DNA of 64,000 nucleotides from Haemonchus contortus (taxonomy: Eukaryota; Nematoda; Chromadorea; Rhabditida; Trichostrongylidae): assembly GCA_000469685.2 (NCBI GenBank), contig LS997566.1:2260061-2324060 (forward strand), in the 5' to 3' direction. Numbering within the stretch: position 1 is the first letter of the stretch; each line of letters starts with the position of its first letter. The translations under genes were made by a program, and so were the position numbers. The notes beneath the pieces were generated by a model. It saw only the letters and a list, made by a program, of their open reading frames with translations. It ran no database searches and was not told the DNA's origin. This document shows, piece after piece, positions 1-11,183 of this stretch.

Positions 1-618
1 GATGATTCTGGCTGTTGTGAGCAACTTCGAAAGTGAAGATTTTTTGCCGATTCTTACGATACCGAAAGTCGGCTCCTGTGAACTGTTGAGCAAAGTTTTT
101 TGCGCTTCTCGAGCCTGTTCTGCTTCGCAGCTGCGGTCTATCTCTCTGTCTGTCCTCTGTACGTCTGTCCTCGGAGAATCGATAACAGTACGGATCTATA
201 TCTTATTTGACAATTATCAGAACACTTCTGCGCTCAATACTTAAATCTAACGCAATTCCGTACATATCCACTTCATTGTTGCAACAACCTTTTCTTGATA
301 AACTTTCGGATCCGCGAACATTGATAGCGCTTGACAGGCCCAACCTTCGAAAGCAGCAGATGATGCTCGTTCCTCGCACTGTGCCACTACTCCTCCTGCT
401 TTTTTACGATGATATAAAGTCTTCTCGCAATCTCCGCAGCATAAAATCCCTGGTCGACAGGTGCGCGATGGTTGCTCAATGTGGAGACGGTCGCATTCCC
501 TCACGAGGGTTGATCCAGGAGCTCTGATACTCTGACAACAGTACATGTTTTTCCTGCTTTACTCAAGGAATATGTCATACTGTCATATAGCTACAACAGG
601 AGTTCATAGGTCACCATG
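1..618 (-). pseudogene. maT-type (DD37D) transposase relic, N-terminal part, cut by window edge
   Basis: This is the copy-1 version of the element described at 58046-59535. Only the N-terminal helix-turn-helix region and the segment up to the first catalytic block remain in the window. On the minus strand a first-helix segment (AAEIARRL, about 430-460) is followed by a second DNA-binding block (RRSVLIIVK, stop, DID, about 205-240). Then comes QQFTGADFRYRKNRQKIFTF near 25-85, where transposases usually have FSDEKIFT. The frame shifts and contains stops, so nothing functional is encoded. The outer terminus is placed at gtcaccatg (610-618) because it resembles the inverted complement of the other terminus; this placement is tentative. 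Confidence 0.6.
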
Positions 619-849
619 AAACATATAGAGTTGGTCATTTTTCACATTTTTTCGAACGAGGCAAATTTTCATCAGATTTAACACTCCAACAATAAAATCC
701 CATTTGAATCGTACCATGATGACATGAAAAGGTAGCTAGTTACCAGTCTTATAGTTCGTAACGAAGCCGCAGGCATAAATGATGGCTTAGCATCGAAGGG
801 GCATTGATTCAACCAACTTACCAATCACTCACTAATCAACTTTCTTTTA

Positions 850-1473
850 TTCTTCTTTTAACTGAGAAGCCCTCCAAGCAGTATTTGTAGCTTTTCTAAC
901 GGGTACCCTTTTCTTGAGCTCCTGACACAGGAGATCGATGATGCTCAAATTGGGAGACTAGCTGGGCCAGTCTCAATGATGTTCAATTTAGGAGACGGGC
1001 TTTGGCTAGGCCAGTCAAGACATAGAATTACCCGACGAGCCAGCCACTCGCGCACCGTTCTGCATCTGTTTAGGGCCGTTATCATGCGGTCGAAACAGTT
1101 CTCCGCCGTGCACACTAAAGGAGAAATTCAGCATGCTTTTTTGCAAGATGTCTACGCACATCTGCTGGTCTCTATTGATGGGAATACAGTGTATGGGCCC
1201 TTAGCCGCCACTGCGCTTACAGTTGGTAAGTGGTACTTGGAGACAAACCTTCTCGAAGTAGATCGTCTCAAGTTCGAAATCTCTTCAACATCAAACAAAA
1301 CAAACTTCGGCTCGTCGTTTCAGATGGCTTCGCGCCAATGGTCGAGAGTTCAAAGGAAGTGCATGTGCGCTCATTGAAGTCGAGGTCATCTGTTTCTAAA
1401 GAAAAAGTAGACGACTTCCCACGGGTGTTCTTCAACATAATCCGGCGTCTTCCAGACGTCCGTTAAGGGTACC
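850..1473 (-). pseudogene. Tc1-like (DD34E) transposase relic
   Basis: Minus-strand translation gives recognisable Tc1-family blocks in order. NDEPKFVLF followed by LRR and KYHLPTV (about 1220-1310) corresponds to the first aspartate block. PHDNGPKQ (about 1075-1100) corresponds to QDNDPKH. CLDWPSQSPS (about 1000-1030) and a degenerate LNIIE block follow, then CQELKKRVP (about 895-925). The second aspartate and the glutamate are 109 bases apart against 105 expected for DD34E, which means a frameshift. Several frames must be combined and stops intervene, so the gene is dead. No terminal inverted repeats were identified. Tc1 transposases cut and paste elements into TA dinucleotides. Confidence 0.65.
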
Positions 1474-2544
1474 TAGAGATGGTAACGGCTCACTTTCGTC
1501 GATACTGAGGCTGTTATATCGGATGATGTTCGCCCGGGATGTTGGCTCCGCGCACCCATTATCCTCCTATCGTCCGCAAGAGTGGTGATTCGTGGCCTCA
1601 CCGAGCTGGACCGTTTGATCGGGCCTTCTCAAAACTCAATCCTCCTGATAGCCTTCTTAGCCGCATAGCCTTCTTAGTCGCAGACATCTACACACCAAAC
1701 TATATTGAAGGTTCACCATGCGCCAGTCCCAGCTTACTGCCCGCGGCAATGGTGGAAAGCTGCTCTACGGTCAGAGAGCCAGGTCCAGAGGTCTGTCGCA
1801 TCAACGAAAACAATCTACCAACAGAAGGAAAGAATCAGGAAGCAAATCTGAACACTAAAAACACTCAGGAAAGCCCACCTTGAAATCAACCCTGTTTGCA
1901 AGTTTTAGAAAAGGCCACTCCTTTGGCGGGAAGTGGGCTACCGCCTCTTTTGCTTAGCAGAAGTATCGGTAATCTTTTATAAAAATGCTTTCAAAAAGTC
2001 AGTCAAAAACATCGATTCTGAGGCAGGTTGTGCTTAAAAAGGATCCAAGATATTTTCTTTATAAGCAGTACTGTAGATTTGCTGATGTATGCAAAATATT
2101 GTTCAATTATTGCAGAAATATATTGCAATAGTGCAGAAATGACCTTTTCTGTCGAGCAGGCTTCTTCATACTCATCGAGAAACAAAGTTTATGAGTGATC
2201 ACGTAGTATGTCTCTTGATTTTTGTTTTCGGGGCTCTTTGAACACATTATCAAAAATGCTTCCAGAAGCGTGCTTATCACCAAATGCTTAGAAAATATTT
2301 GGTAGTTTTAAAATTTAGTATTGGGTCACTTGATTCAACTTGACTTAATTTCTGAACTATTGACCTTTTGTTTTATTTCTACTACGCCTATCGTTCACTT
2401 CTATGAACGATTTTGTCAGCGCATGAGAAAAAGTTCAAAATAAGCTTCCATCATTAAAATAAACTTCAAAATTGCGAACAATCGAGACCATGTTTTGCAT
2501 TTTTTTTTTCAAGAAAATGAACTAAGAACCTAAACTGTAGACCA
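1474..2544. other. No recognisable gene; one 114-codon open frame
   Basis: A plus-strand frame at 1539-1883 stays open for 114 codons, is Pro/Ser/Asn-rich and matches no family I recognise. It sits beside transposon relics and is probably chance or more transposon debris. The AT-rich remainder holds two of the bases that differ between the long-repeat copies. Confidence 0.4.
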
Positions 2545-2720
2545 TAAAGCAGTGATAGTAAGAGCAGCGGTTTTCAGAGGAAGTCTGTTTTTTGGGGGAG
2601 AGTGACTGGACCAAAACTTGAACTCAGATCATACTTGATGAAATGTTGTCGGGTGTGGCTATGAGGAGCACGCCCGCTTCTACTCTTCGCGAGGATTCTG
2701 ATCAAGTTATTGCAATTGTC
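2545..2720 (+). repeat. Possible tRNA-derived SINE head (copy 1)
   Basis: The stretch tgatagtaagagcagcgg (about 2551-2568) resembles a tRNA A box (TRGYNNARNNGG). The stretch aacttgaactcagatc (about 2617-2632) resembles a degenerate B box (GGTTCGANTCC). The boxes are farther apart than in a normal tRNA and no cloverleaf can be drawn, so this would be a decayed SINE head rather than a tRNA gene. Chance similarity is quite possible. Confidence 0.3.
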
Positions 2721-4075
2721 AACAGAGTAGTCATCTGTTAACTGAAACCCTGATTGTTAGAGACTTCCAGTTTCACAATACCTTTCATACCTCAGCGACT
2801 TCAGATCATTCGAAGCGTTGGCAAGGTACTGTACCAATGTAAAAGCGTAGGTATTTTTTAGATGTTGTCCATGTGACAATCTTCGTTTTTGCAGAAATCT
2901 TCTCACGTCTAAAAAACACTACTTTCTTGGGTTTACAAACAAAAGGGGTGCAACTTAAAATAAAAAAAATAACAAAATTAGCTTCAAGTTGGCTCGAGCA
3001 CCTGCGCAATTTCGTTCAGAAACTATGCTCTTTCCTAATATTTTTCACACTCTACGTTTCATAATATTTCGAGGATGTACCTTTCACCCTTGATGAACAA
3101 AGCCGAAGAAAAATGTTCTGGAAAGCGAAGAAATTTTGGAAGCTTGAGAGAAAGAAACACTGCCCAACCTGTACGATCTGCCAGCACTGATTGAACAATT
3201 TTTTCATAAAATTTCTCTGCCAGTGAAGATATTCAGAAACTGCGGATCATTTTCTGATTTTTCGTTTATTTGCGTTAATTTATTTCGATAGCTCGGACGC
3301 GAGGTCAATTTAGCATGCCTCAATTGAAATAGAGGGAAAAATTTGGTAACTTACGATCACATCGATTCAGCTCCGAAAGAAAAATCAAAGCAATAATTCA
3401 AGAAGGAAACTTCGACTCATGTTCACCAATTTCCAAGATACATCACATTATTCTAATGTTCTCCAAGGCTGATTACTCGCTATTTGATCAGAGCGCGAAA
3501 TTGTGTAATAGAAAGGACTGAACTTTATCTGCTATGGGGTTCGCTGCTGTGCTGTGATGCAACCTCAATGTTAGGCCATATCTTAGCTTCTAATTTACAC
3601 CATCTTTGTAGCCTCTCGCGCTCCTTTTTTGTAATGTTCTTATTTTAATCCCGGCGATTTCGAGAAAAGGAAGGATCCCAAAAAAAAGGTAAAATGGAGG
3701 TTGTACGAAATTACTATTACGGAAATAGCATGGAAGGGGTACTCCGACAAGATTTCAGCTGTGCAATTGCGCAAAAAGCTATCTATACAAGCCAAAACTG
3801 TCTAAAACTGCATTCCACTGTCGCCACGGGTCATGACAAGTTGCTTGGACTTCCTACATGGGTGTTTCTTGTGAAGGGTGCAGCCTTTACAATGCCGGTG
3901 AATCTCGTCCGCCTTTGATGTGGCATGCAAACGATACAATCCTTGAGTCCTCATACCGCCCAATTTAGGCCGTTTTCCGACCTGACAACGCCACATATAG
4001 CCCACGAGAGGAGCTACAGGTTTATCCTTGGATATCTTGGAAGGATATCTCAGAAGCCATTTTTATCGTGACCTG
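2721..4075. other. No recognisable gene
   Basis: AT-rich sequence with short frames on both strands, including 3694-3918 plus and 3802-4005 minus. None shows a known motif. The minus frame has a Cys/His-rich patch (HRHCKGCTLHKKHPC), which is too little to call a zinc finger. Confidence 0.4.
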
Positions 4076-4490
4076 TGCCAAAGTCATCAAAAGCATCAGC
4101 GACTGTGATGTCCTGCAAGCAGCAATCGTGTTATTGTTATTGCAGATTGGTCAGAACAATTGGAACTACCTCTAACTCCCGATGAAACAAACGTATTGTC
4201 AATCGGCAATAAAACTAGTATTCCACGTAGTTGCAGAATAGGTACTGTAACGTTGGATTTGGAGGATCAAATAAAGGATCTTGAGTTTACATTCTCGAGC
4301 AAGCTTGCGTTTGACATGCATTACAAATCTCTGGTCTCAGAGGCGAACAAAAGGATATGCAACCTTTTCAAAACCTTGCGAATCATGAACCCCACCGTAT
4401 TACTGAAAGCCTACAAAGCCTACATAAGACCTGTCTTCTCTCCATATAAGAAAAAAAATGTGGATTTTTAAGAGGGTGTGCGGAGCAACT
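4076..4490 (+). pseudogene. CR1-like LINE reverse transcriptase fragment (copy 1)
   Basis: Translation gives KSISDCDVLQAAI, then after a frameshift IADWSEQLELPLTPDETN. VLSIGNKTSIPRS, a diverged LGFTF-type block and LLKAYKAYIRPV follow. This is the segment just downstream of the catalytic YADD box in CR1/jockey-type reverse transcriptases. Relative to the other LINE in this window (27249-28175), the block between RPV and FSPYKKK lacks about seven residues, an in-frame deletion. After a stop at 4469-4471 the frame resumes with EGVRSNFTLK, matching the usual E-x-V-Q-x-x-F-T-R-K region. No catalytic box, endonuclease or 3' tail is present, so it is a dead internal fragment. Confidence 0.75.
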
Positions 4491-4512
4491 TCACACTAAA
4501 ATAATCCAGAAG

Positions 4513-4564
4513 AATCCAAACTGACGGCGCTTAGTGGAAACGAAAGGCGCCATCAGTTTGGATT
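4513..4564. repeat. 18-bp inverted repeat with 16-bp loop (copy 1, one mismatch)
   Basis: The arms are 4513-4530 (starting aatccaaactgacggcgc) and 4547-4564. They pair except for one position (c4525 against a4552). In copy 2 the corresponding base is g at 63469, which makes the stem perfect. It lies directly after the LINE fragment. It could be a small foldback element or remains of one. Confidence 0.85.
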
Positions 4565-5052
4565 ACTTTCTCTGGCAAGTAGGAGACTGGTTAATAATCT
4601 CGTTTTGGTTTTCAAAATTTTGACAAGAAGAGTAGCAGTACAATACCCAAATTTTTTCGCTTTAGTCACATCAAGAACAAGGGGTAGCGCTGTCAAAATA
4701 AAGTCCTTTGTAATAAGAACACAGGTCAGAGCCAAATTTTATTTGTAGTCGGAGTGCTACCAATCTTAAGCAAAATTTTTGACGTGAATGCGCTACGTTG
4801 TTTCCTCGGGTCCCTCAGAATTGAAGCAATTAAGTTGGTCAATGCGGACGTTTCTCAATGCATATGTGCGTTCTTCATATGATTGATCGCTTAGACTGAT
4901 TTCATAGTAGTGTTTTCATAATTTTGCTTACATTTTTTCTTGTTGTCTCTTTTCATTATACTGATGCTTTCCTCGGCAAAGTGGAAATGGTTTTCTTCTT
5001 CGTTGTAAATACAACATCATGTAGTTTCACTGCGTTCAGAAATAAATAAATA
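4565..5052. other. No recognisable gene
   Basis: AT-rich sequence between the hairpin and the mariner. It ends in a short aaataaataaata run that supplies the TA target of the mariner. No open frame with a known motif was seen. Confidence 0.4.
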
Positions 5053-5857
5053 TTAGGTTGGCAAATGAGTCCTGCGACAAAATGGAGATTTTTTAAAATC
5101 ATTTCTAAATTTTTTCATATCAATCAATTTTCAGAACAATATTTACCGAAGAAGTCAACAATCTTCTTTCATCCTTTGAGCCAATCACTGTTGCCATCTG
5201 CTCAGGAGTAAGGGAGCTGTGACTCAAAGAAGTAATTGACTGCCGTTTTCAGATCACATCATGTTACGAATCTCTTTTCCACAACGGGAAGTGCTCAAGA
5301 AGGCGAGGCACGTGGTAGTTAAAAGGAGCAACACTCCGGGAGTAAGAATGATGAACAACCTAGAACCAAGCGGGATCGGTGAACTTTTGACATGGGTCTA
5401 AAGCGAATTTTCGACGTGCGTTGTCCCTCTGTAGGGACCTGATTTACGGCTTTGATCGTCCTTCTCTAAGCCCGTTGGCCAAATAAAGGAGATCATAGGG
5501 GTAAGCGATGCTTGCGTTACTCCGAAGGCTAGTATCTCCTGCAGTGAAGCGATCCAACCGATTGTTGACCGCTGATCGGTAAGCAGTGCTAGCATCGAAT
5601 AGATTCCTGATATTTCGAGCCGCTACACCCGCGTTTTTTCCTTGGCGTGCTCAGTAGAAGGTGATGATACGAATTGGGCATTGCCCATTCATTGTCCGTA
5701 ATGCTGCGAAAGCCCACACGCGTGCCCTTATTTACTCATGTGTTGATTGCCCGGGGAACGTCCTACAAGCTTATCACCCTTGCTACCGCGTTCACACTGT
5801 TGATACAAATTTTCAACGCTTCAAATTTTTTGTCACAGGACTTTTTTGCCAACCTAA
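5053..5857 (-). mobile_element. Decayed mariner element, 805 bp, TA target duplication
   Basis: The left end reads ttaggttggcaaatgagtcc and the complement of the right end reads ttaggttggcaaaaaagtcc. The termini stay similar for about 30 bp and are flanked by TA at 5051-5052 and 5858-5859, as expected for mariner. Inside, minus-strand frames hold decayed C-terminal transposase pieces near 5150-5330: an NYHVPRLLEHFPLWK block resembling the DYHLFRSLxHFLxGK region, then a segment resembling the final RW-x-K-x-V-x-x-G-x-Y block, all broken by stops. A full mariner is about 1.3 kb, so this copy is internally deleted. The termini are solid; the transposase reading is weaker. Confidence 0.8.
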
Positions 5858-8142
5858 TAAATAAATGTTATAAACGATGAAGAAACGGAGTTGTTTGTAC
5901 GAGCCCCAGTTTGAAGACAGACTGGTAATGTTATCCACAGGAATAGTGAGTCGCTTTATGAGTTACATCCTCTATGTAAATAATTGTCAATTTATTAGTA
6001 CTCCAAGGATGATGTTGGCATGGATACCTTTCAGAAGAAAGCTTACTATGCAACTTGAGTCATGAAATTATTTAACGCTAACTTAAAACTTCAACTCAAA
6101 GACGCCATCTCAAATCTATGCATTAAAAGGCTAATAAAGAAAGAGTTGCGCTGTTACATCATCGACTGAAAGATCAGTCTCCTGTCAAGTTTATGGCTTG
6201 CCTCTTACAAGACATAAACTTGCTCTAAATTGCTACGTCTTTGTCTACTGAGCTCTACTGTTCTTTTGATCTTGTTACTGGCTTGTTCCTTCTATTGCCG
6301 AGAAACAGAACCCGGTGATATGATTGGTATCGATTGTCAATCGTAGAGGTTTTTCCCCGTGCTCATCTTGAACAATGCGTAATTTATTGATAGCGACCAC
6401 CCTGTGACTAGAATCCCTGCTAAAGCGAGTTTACTGTGATTTAAGCCAGACCACACTAATCCTTACAGGTTTTCGTATCTGAAACATTTTTATAATTGTA
6501 ACTTACATACGATAAGACGACAACATTACCTACAACAAACTATCTACACTCATGAGCCACTTTCCTTTTCTTGTATGAAAAAATATCAGGTCTAATTGTA
6601 AAGTGAAATATTTTGTCAAAGTACGAGATCTAACGAAAGAGTCTAGAAAAGCTAAAGCAGTATTGGGCTAAGGAGCGAACAAGACTCTCGCAAGGTAGGG
6701 TCTACTCCTGGGAGGTCGCCCTAGCGCAAGATAAATCGATTTTATATGAGCGAGAGAGTGTTCCGAGAGAGTAACCAGCGATGCTTCGCTCGAAGCCAAG
6801 AAGTCGAATGAAAACATTCGTCTACAGTAACCTGACAAAGGAAAGAATAGGAAGAGAAAAGTAAATAATTAGTCCACACTGCATTTTGCGGTAGTTTGAA
6901 ATTCGACACGATATCAGAAACGTTCTCATTCAAATGCTCTTCAATAAAATGGCAAGATCGTGGGATTAGAGGCAATTCACCAGCATTTGGAAGGAGTGAA
7001 TTTTTCTCGAGAGTTTCATGAACAGCGAAGCCAGCTTAGGTCTGTTCTTGAAAAGGTTTCCAAGTGTTTCGACACAGAAAGAGTGCGACAGAACTCCGTT
7101 GCCCCGGCCAAGGCAGCAGATTTTGCGGTAAGGTAAAGTTCAAGTTAGAAAACTCACTATTTTGTATTACCTTGAGATTTCAATTATCAGCCGATAGCCG
7201 AAATAAAACTCTAAGTGCGTCAGTTGATATGCCGGTGTTTGTGTGGGCATGTGTGTAGGTGTGTGTGGTTGACTGAAAATTCACAACTCTTATTCCTCTA
7301 GATCCTTGTTCCTGGATCGTTCAAATTTGTAGATAGTACAAAAGACAAGTTGGAAGCGCTGGTGAGAGGAAGTGATAACAACTGGTCAAGGCTGGTAAGA
7401 AGTCTTCAGAGCAAGAGCTGCTGTTACGCTTTTCGTATTGCAAATGGACTAGACAATTTGGTGATCTAGGTGATGTTTGTCGTGATAAAATGCGATTGGT
7501 GAAAGGAACTAAAAGCAACTGATAAGTAGCTCAAGGAAGCCATAAAAGGCAAGATCTATTTGATCGCTTTCTCGTCTCGTACTGACCCACCTAGCTACTT
7601 CAATGTGATGGAGGGTGAGACGCGCAGTTAACTAGAACTATTATAACCGATCCAGGCTGATCGACCATAAAAGGCAAGATAAACTTAGTTCCCTACCGCT
7701 TCGCAATAGCCTTGACACTTCACGGTTCCTACAATGAGACGAGATAGTAGACTAAGTTGGCAAAAAGCCATAGTAGCAGTGATAAGGACTGATTCAAATC
7801 AGCGTCGTAATGGGAAAAGTGAAAATTTAATTTATCATTGCTGTTAAATTACGACCGCTACGCATCAGCGACACGGGTTACGTTTCTTTTCGTTCTTCGT
7901 TCTAACAAAAGCTATCCAACCCCGGTAATCCGAAGATTCTGATTATGTGCTACCGAGATGTTGAAAGGAACTTTTATGACTGATGTTAATATCAGTCGAC
8001 GTCGTTAGAACCTCCTAATATCAGATTTGTAGTGTCGGGTTATTCGAGCATTTCCACCCTTTCACATAATGGAGAGAGGACTATCCGGTTGCTGTCTTTT
8101 CGATTTTTTTTTCAATGCACTCGAAGACTCGCAAAGCGAAAG
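5858..8142. other. No recognisable gene; GT-rich tract
   Basis: Only short frames without known motifs occur. A GT-rich tract lies at about 7235-7270 (gtgtttgtgtgggcatgtgt and onward). The 16-mer ccataaaaggcaagat occurs near 7540 and again near 7665, a short dispersed duplication. Nothing here supports a gene. Confidence 0.4.
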
Positions 8143-8520
8143 TCATCCACAGAAGACCGATTCAACGCGGTCATAAACTGAGTCGAAGAAACCTCCAAGA
8201 CTACCTTTTTGTAGGGTCCGCTGATGAGAATGGACAAAATATAAGTGGTTGACAAAATCTTCATTTTGGAGAATTGCCCTGTGATTTCTGACCACTTCCA
8301 AAACTTTTTCTGTTAGTTTAGTGGTAATCGTCTGTGGCGTAATGAAAGTTCCGTCAAGAGCAGTAAAAATAATGCCTCTCCCAAAGAAAACAGGCGTTGG
8401 ATGTCCCAACCATCCGCGAAAGGTACTTTGTTCGAGTTGTTGATATTCAAGTGCCCGTTTAAGATTTAGAAGAGTCCTCGGGAAACTATCACTTTTATAA
8501 TTCGCATCTGAAGAGTGAAT
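8143..8520 (-). CDS. Hypothetical open frame, candidate exon (125 codons plus stop)
   Basis: On the minus strand the frame is open from 8520 to the stop at 8143-8145. It begins immediately after gctttttag, which resembles a nematode splice acceptor (consensus TTTTCAG). The product is mixed in character (for example LLNLKRALEYQQLEQ, then TITTKLTEKVLEVVRNH) and matches no family I recognise. A second minus-strand frame at 8521-8760 lies just upstream and contains a possible donor (cag, gtaatg). Joining that donor to this acceptor, however, leads into a different frame that stops quickly, so the two do not form an obvious gene. It may be an exon, a pseudogene or chance. Confidence 0.25.
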   Translation of the reverse strand: MHSSDANYKSDSFPRTLLNLKRALEYQQLEQSTFRGWLGHPTPVFFGRGIIFTALDGTFITPQTITTKLTEKVLEVVRNHRAILQNEDFVNHLYFVHSHQRTLQKGSLGGFFDSVYDRVESVFCG

Positions 8521-11183
8521 CTAAAAAGCATAGAATTTAGTCAGCATTAACATTCCCTTATTTTCCATACAGGGGTCAATGACACCATTACTGATCCAGA
8601 AAACCCAATTGATTGCGGCCGCGAGTAAAATATTAGGTCTCAAGTTTTGTCGATCGCACTGGTGAAAAGCCCCGCTGAACTGTGCAATTGGAAGAATTGC
8701 TTTCTTCCAGATAATAGATTCAAAACTGGAACGGGAGCAATCTAACCTCACGGTAGTCAAATGTTTTTCCCCCTTAGACTGTAATCCTTAAAGGAGACCT
8801 ACCGTCTCGCTCCATTATTTCAACTAATTGCTTCTTGAGGTGAACGTCTACGGTGCGAGCATGACTTTCATTTCTTCACCACGCATTGCCTAAGATTCAA
8901 GTATTCAACCTTTCTGCTCTAGAAAATCCAGCGAGTAGAACATGAATCTGAGTTGATGGAACCATCGATTGTCAGTTGGATTTGTAACTTGTGATTGGAA
9001 TGATGCTTATGAATCGTTGTTTCTAGAACAAGCTATGTACTTAAGCGCATCAACTGATCAGGAATGAAACAACAGGATCGTAATACTTTTAGTGCGGCTT
9101 CCCGCCATTTCACTAATGCATTTTTTTACCTAAGCTAGGATTTAACATGTTTAATGGTACTGTAGCTAATCTCCACCTGGTGGATTGGGACCACTCCTAC
9201 TTTGCAGGAGCATGTATGCGAGTCGCAGTTGCCTATCGTCTTCGGAGCTCCGGTTTACTGCTATATTTGATGAACTTCGTCTGACTCTACGGCGGTGTAG
9301 TGGTTGCAACACTGATAACCACAGAGAAAATCGAACCACTGATATCTGATACTGCATATTCTGCTTCAATCAACACTATAATTTGCTTGGGTTGGAGATT
9401 CAGTCCCAGATAATGCGTACAAAGTCCGACTATAGGAGGTTTTGTATGCCTTATCTGGAATTGATCACAACCTTTATGCAGAAAGTGTCCTTACGTGTAT
9501 ATCGAGATGCATCATTCAGCAGTGGATCAACTGACTGCATACTCAAACCTGCAACAATCTGAAGCTGTCATTCTCATGAAAGAGCTGTCCCGTCTAGTAG
9601 CCGATATTTTACTTCAGAAATTTGAGATAATTACTAGATGTAATGAAACCGCTACAACTGGTACGCACCTTTTAGGCGGTGCACATGGCCAAGTATCTAT
9701 CTGAATTCATTCAAGTCTTTACAGCTCCCTTCTTGGAAAGAGTTTCACCTTCATGATACTAGTATGTAACTTTGAAACAGTTCCCCTTCTTCAATACTGC
9801 AAGAAAACAGCTTGGGTAGAAGGACATTATAGTATAGTATAATGTGCAAACGAAGAATAAAGTATTCCCTAGAGCTATGAACAGACAGTCTGTAGGGAAG
9901 TCAGAGCTTCGGTTCTATGTAGAACCCATCAATGTTCTCGATGTCGGTATTCTATAAAATGCGCGTTTTTCCATGCAAGAAAGCAGTAACATAAAGGCAC
10001 GCTAGCTCACCTAGATTTTGGTATGAACGAAATGGACAGGGAGTTGTAGGCCGAGTTTCATCAACTTAGCCAAGTTTCTTTTGATTTTCCGTAGGTCTTC
10101 TAAATGACGCTACAATAATGAGTTTCTGAGGTGTCGACTATTAGTATAACATTACGACCAACTTTCTAGCCTATAATGATTCTGCGTCATCGGTCTGAGG
10201 TTTTTGAGTTCGATTTGTCATGTAGGGTACCGATTGGAATCGGTCAAGACCCAGATTTTGCTTTAAAAGGTACTCATGAGTTCGACAAAGATCAGAAGAG
10301 CAGTTGAGGGCAACTTTCATTTATTGGATCATTAATCTTTTTACAGTAAACCGAATACCCGTGAAGGAATTTCACGGACGAATATCCACGAGTTCGGGTA
10401 GCCAAGAATTGTTTTCATGCAAGGAAGGGCCTTTTGAGTGATTAGGGGATGATCACATGATGGAGAAGATACTCAGGGAATTTCCGCCGATTGCTTGGAA
10501 GCAACGAAGAAGTATAACATCAGACATATGCTAGCGTTCTCATCCTGTCTGAAAGAATCTGGATCTGTTTCCTCTATGTCAGCGCTCAGGTCAACGTTGC
10601 ACAAGGAGACCGTAAGGATCCTGCGTCGTTGTCGGAAACAAGTGTTTTTGAGGAGCTACCCAAACAATCGGAGTGCCTTTCATGAGAATCACTCAACATG
10701 ATTGCATGACTAGTTGTGCCTTTTGTTTATAAACCACGCAATCGAGATTTAAACAACACTTTACTCGGCTCACCTTTCGGTGCTTCCGCCTTCTCCGCAG
10801 CGTGAGAAGACAAATTCAGTTGGAAAAATAACCGATCAAGCTCTATTTCAGCCTAAAGAGGGATTTGAAAGGGGCGTAAATTATTTTTACGGAGTCAGTA
10901 CGTGTTGGACCAACTAGCCTGTGGGATAGTCGACCTGTGCCGTCCATCGGTCACCCTAAATTTGGAGAAATGCGGTTTCAGTAGAGCCTTACGTCATCTT
11001 GCTTCAGGGGCCTTCGAAGGCTAATCACAAGAACTTCCCCAGAAGCCGCTCAAGGCCGACGATGACTCCCTCCCCAATCACCTCCTATCGACTACTGTAT
11101 AGTCCCCCTGACACCGCTCTGCCATGGAAATCTCCTGAGGCTTGACTGCACAGGTTAGAAGCCGCATAATGCTGTAGAGGGCG
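8521..11183. other. No recognisable gene
   Basis: Short frames only: 8521-8760 minus, 9166-9369 minus, 9495-9704 plus and 10495-10701 plus. None carries a motif I can name. The part from about 10900 to 11183 adjoins the Penelope-like fragment and could be its decayed continuation, but the minus-strand frames there lose all similarity. Confidence 0.4.

Larger units (their letters stand above)
1..5083 (+). repeat. Long direct repeat, copy 1
   Basis: This segment matches 58918-64000 base for base at an offset of 58917, with four differences seen by eye. Copy 2 has one extra base near 2005 (c-aaaaa-c becomes c-aa-c-aaa-c), g to a at 2151, one T fewer in the T-run at 2500-2509, and a to g at 4552. 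The repeat already exists at base 1, so its left boundary lies outside the window. All transposon relics inside it, including the left terminus of the mariner at 5053, are shared with copy 2, so those insertions are older than the duplication. The match is directly visible; whether it is a biological duplication or an assembly redundancy cannot be told from sequence alone. Confidence 0.97.

Noticed and set aside
247..546. 99-codon minus-strand frame as an independent gene
   Set aside because: It overlaps the N-terminal part of the maT transposase in other frames and its own translation shows no motif.
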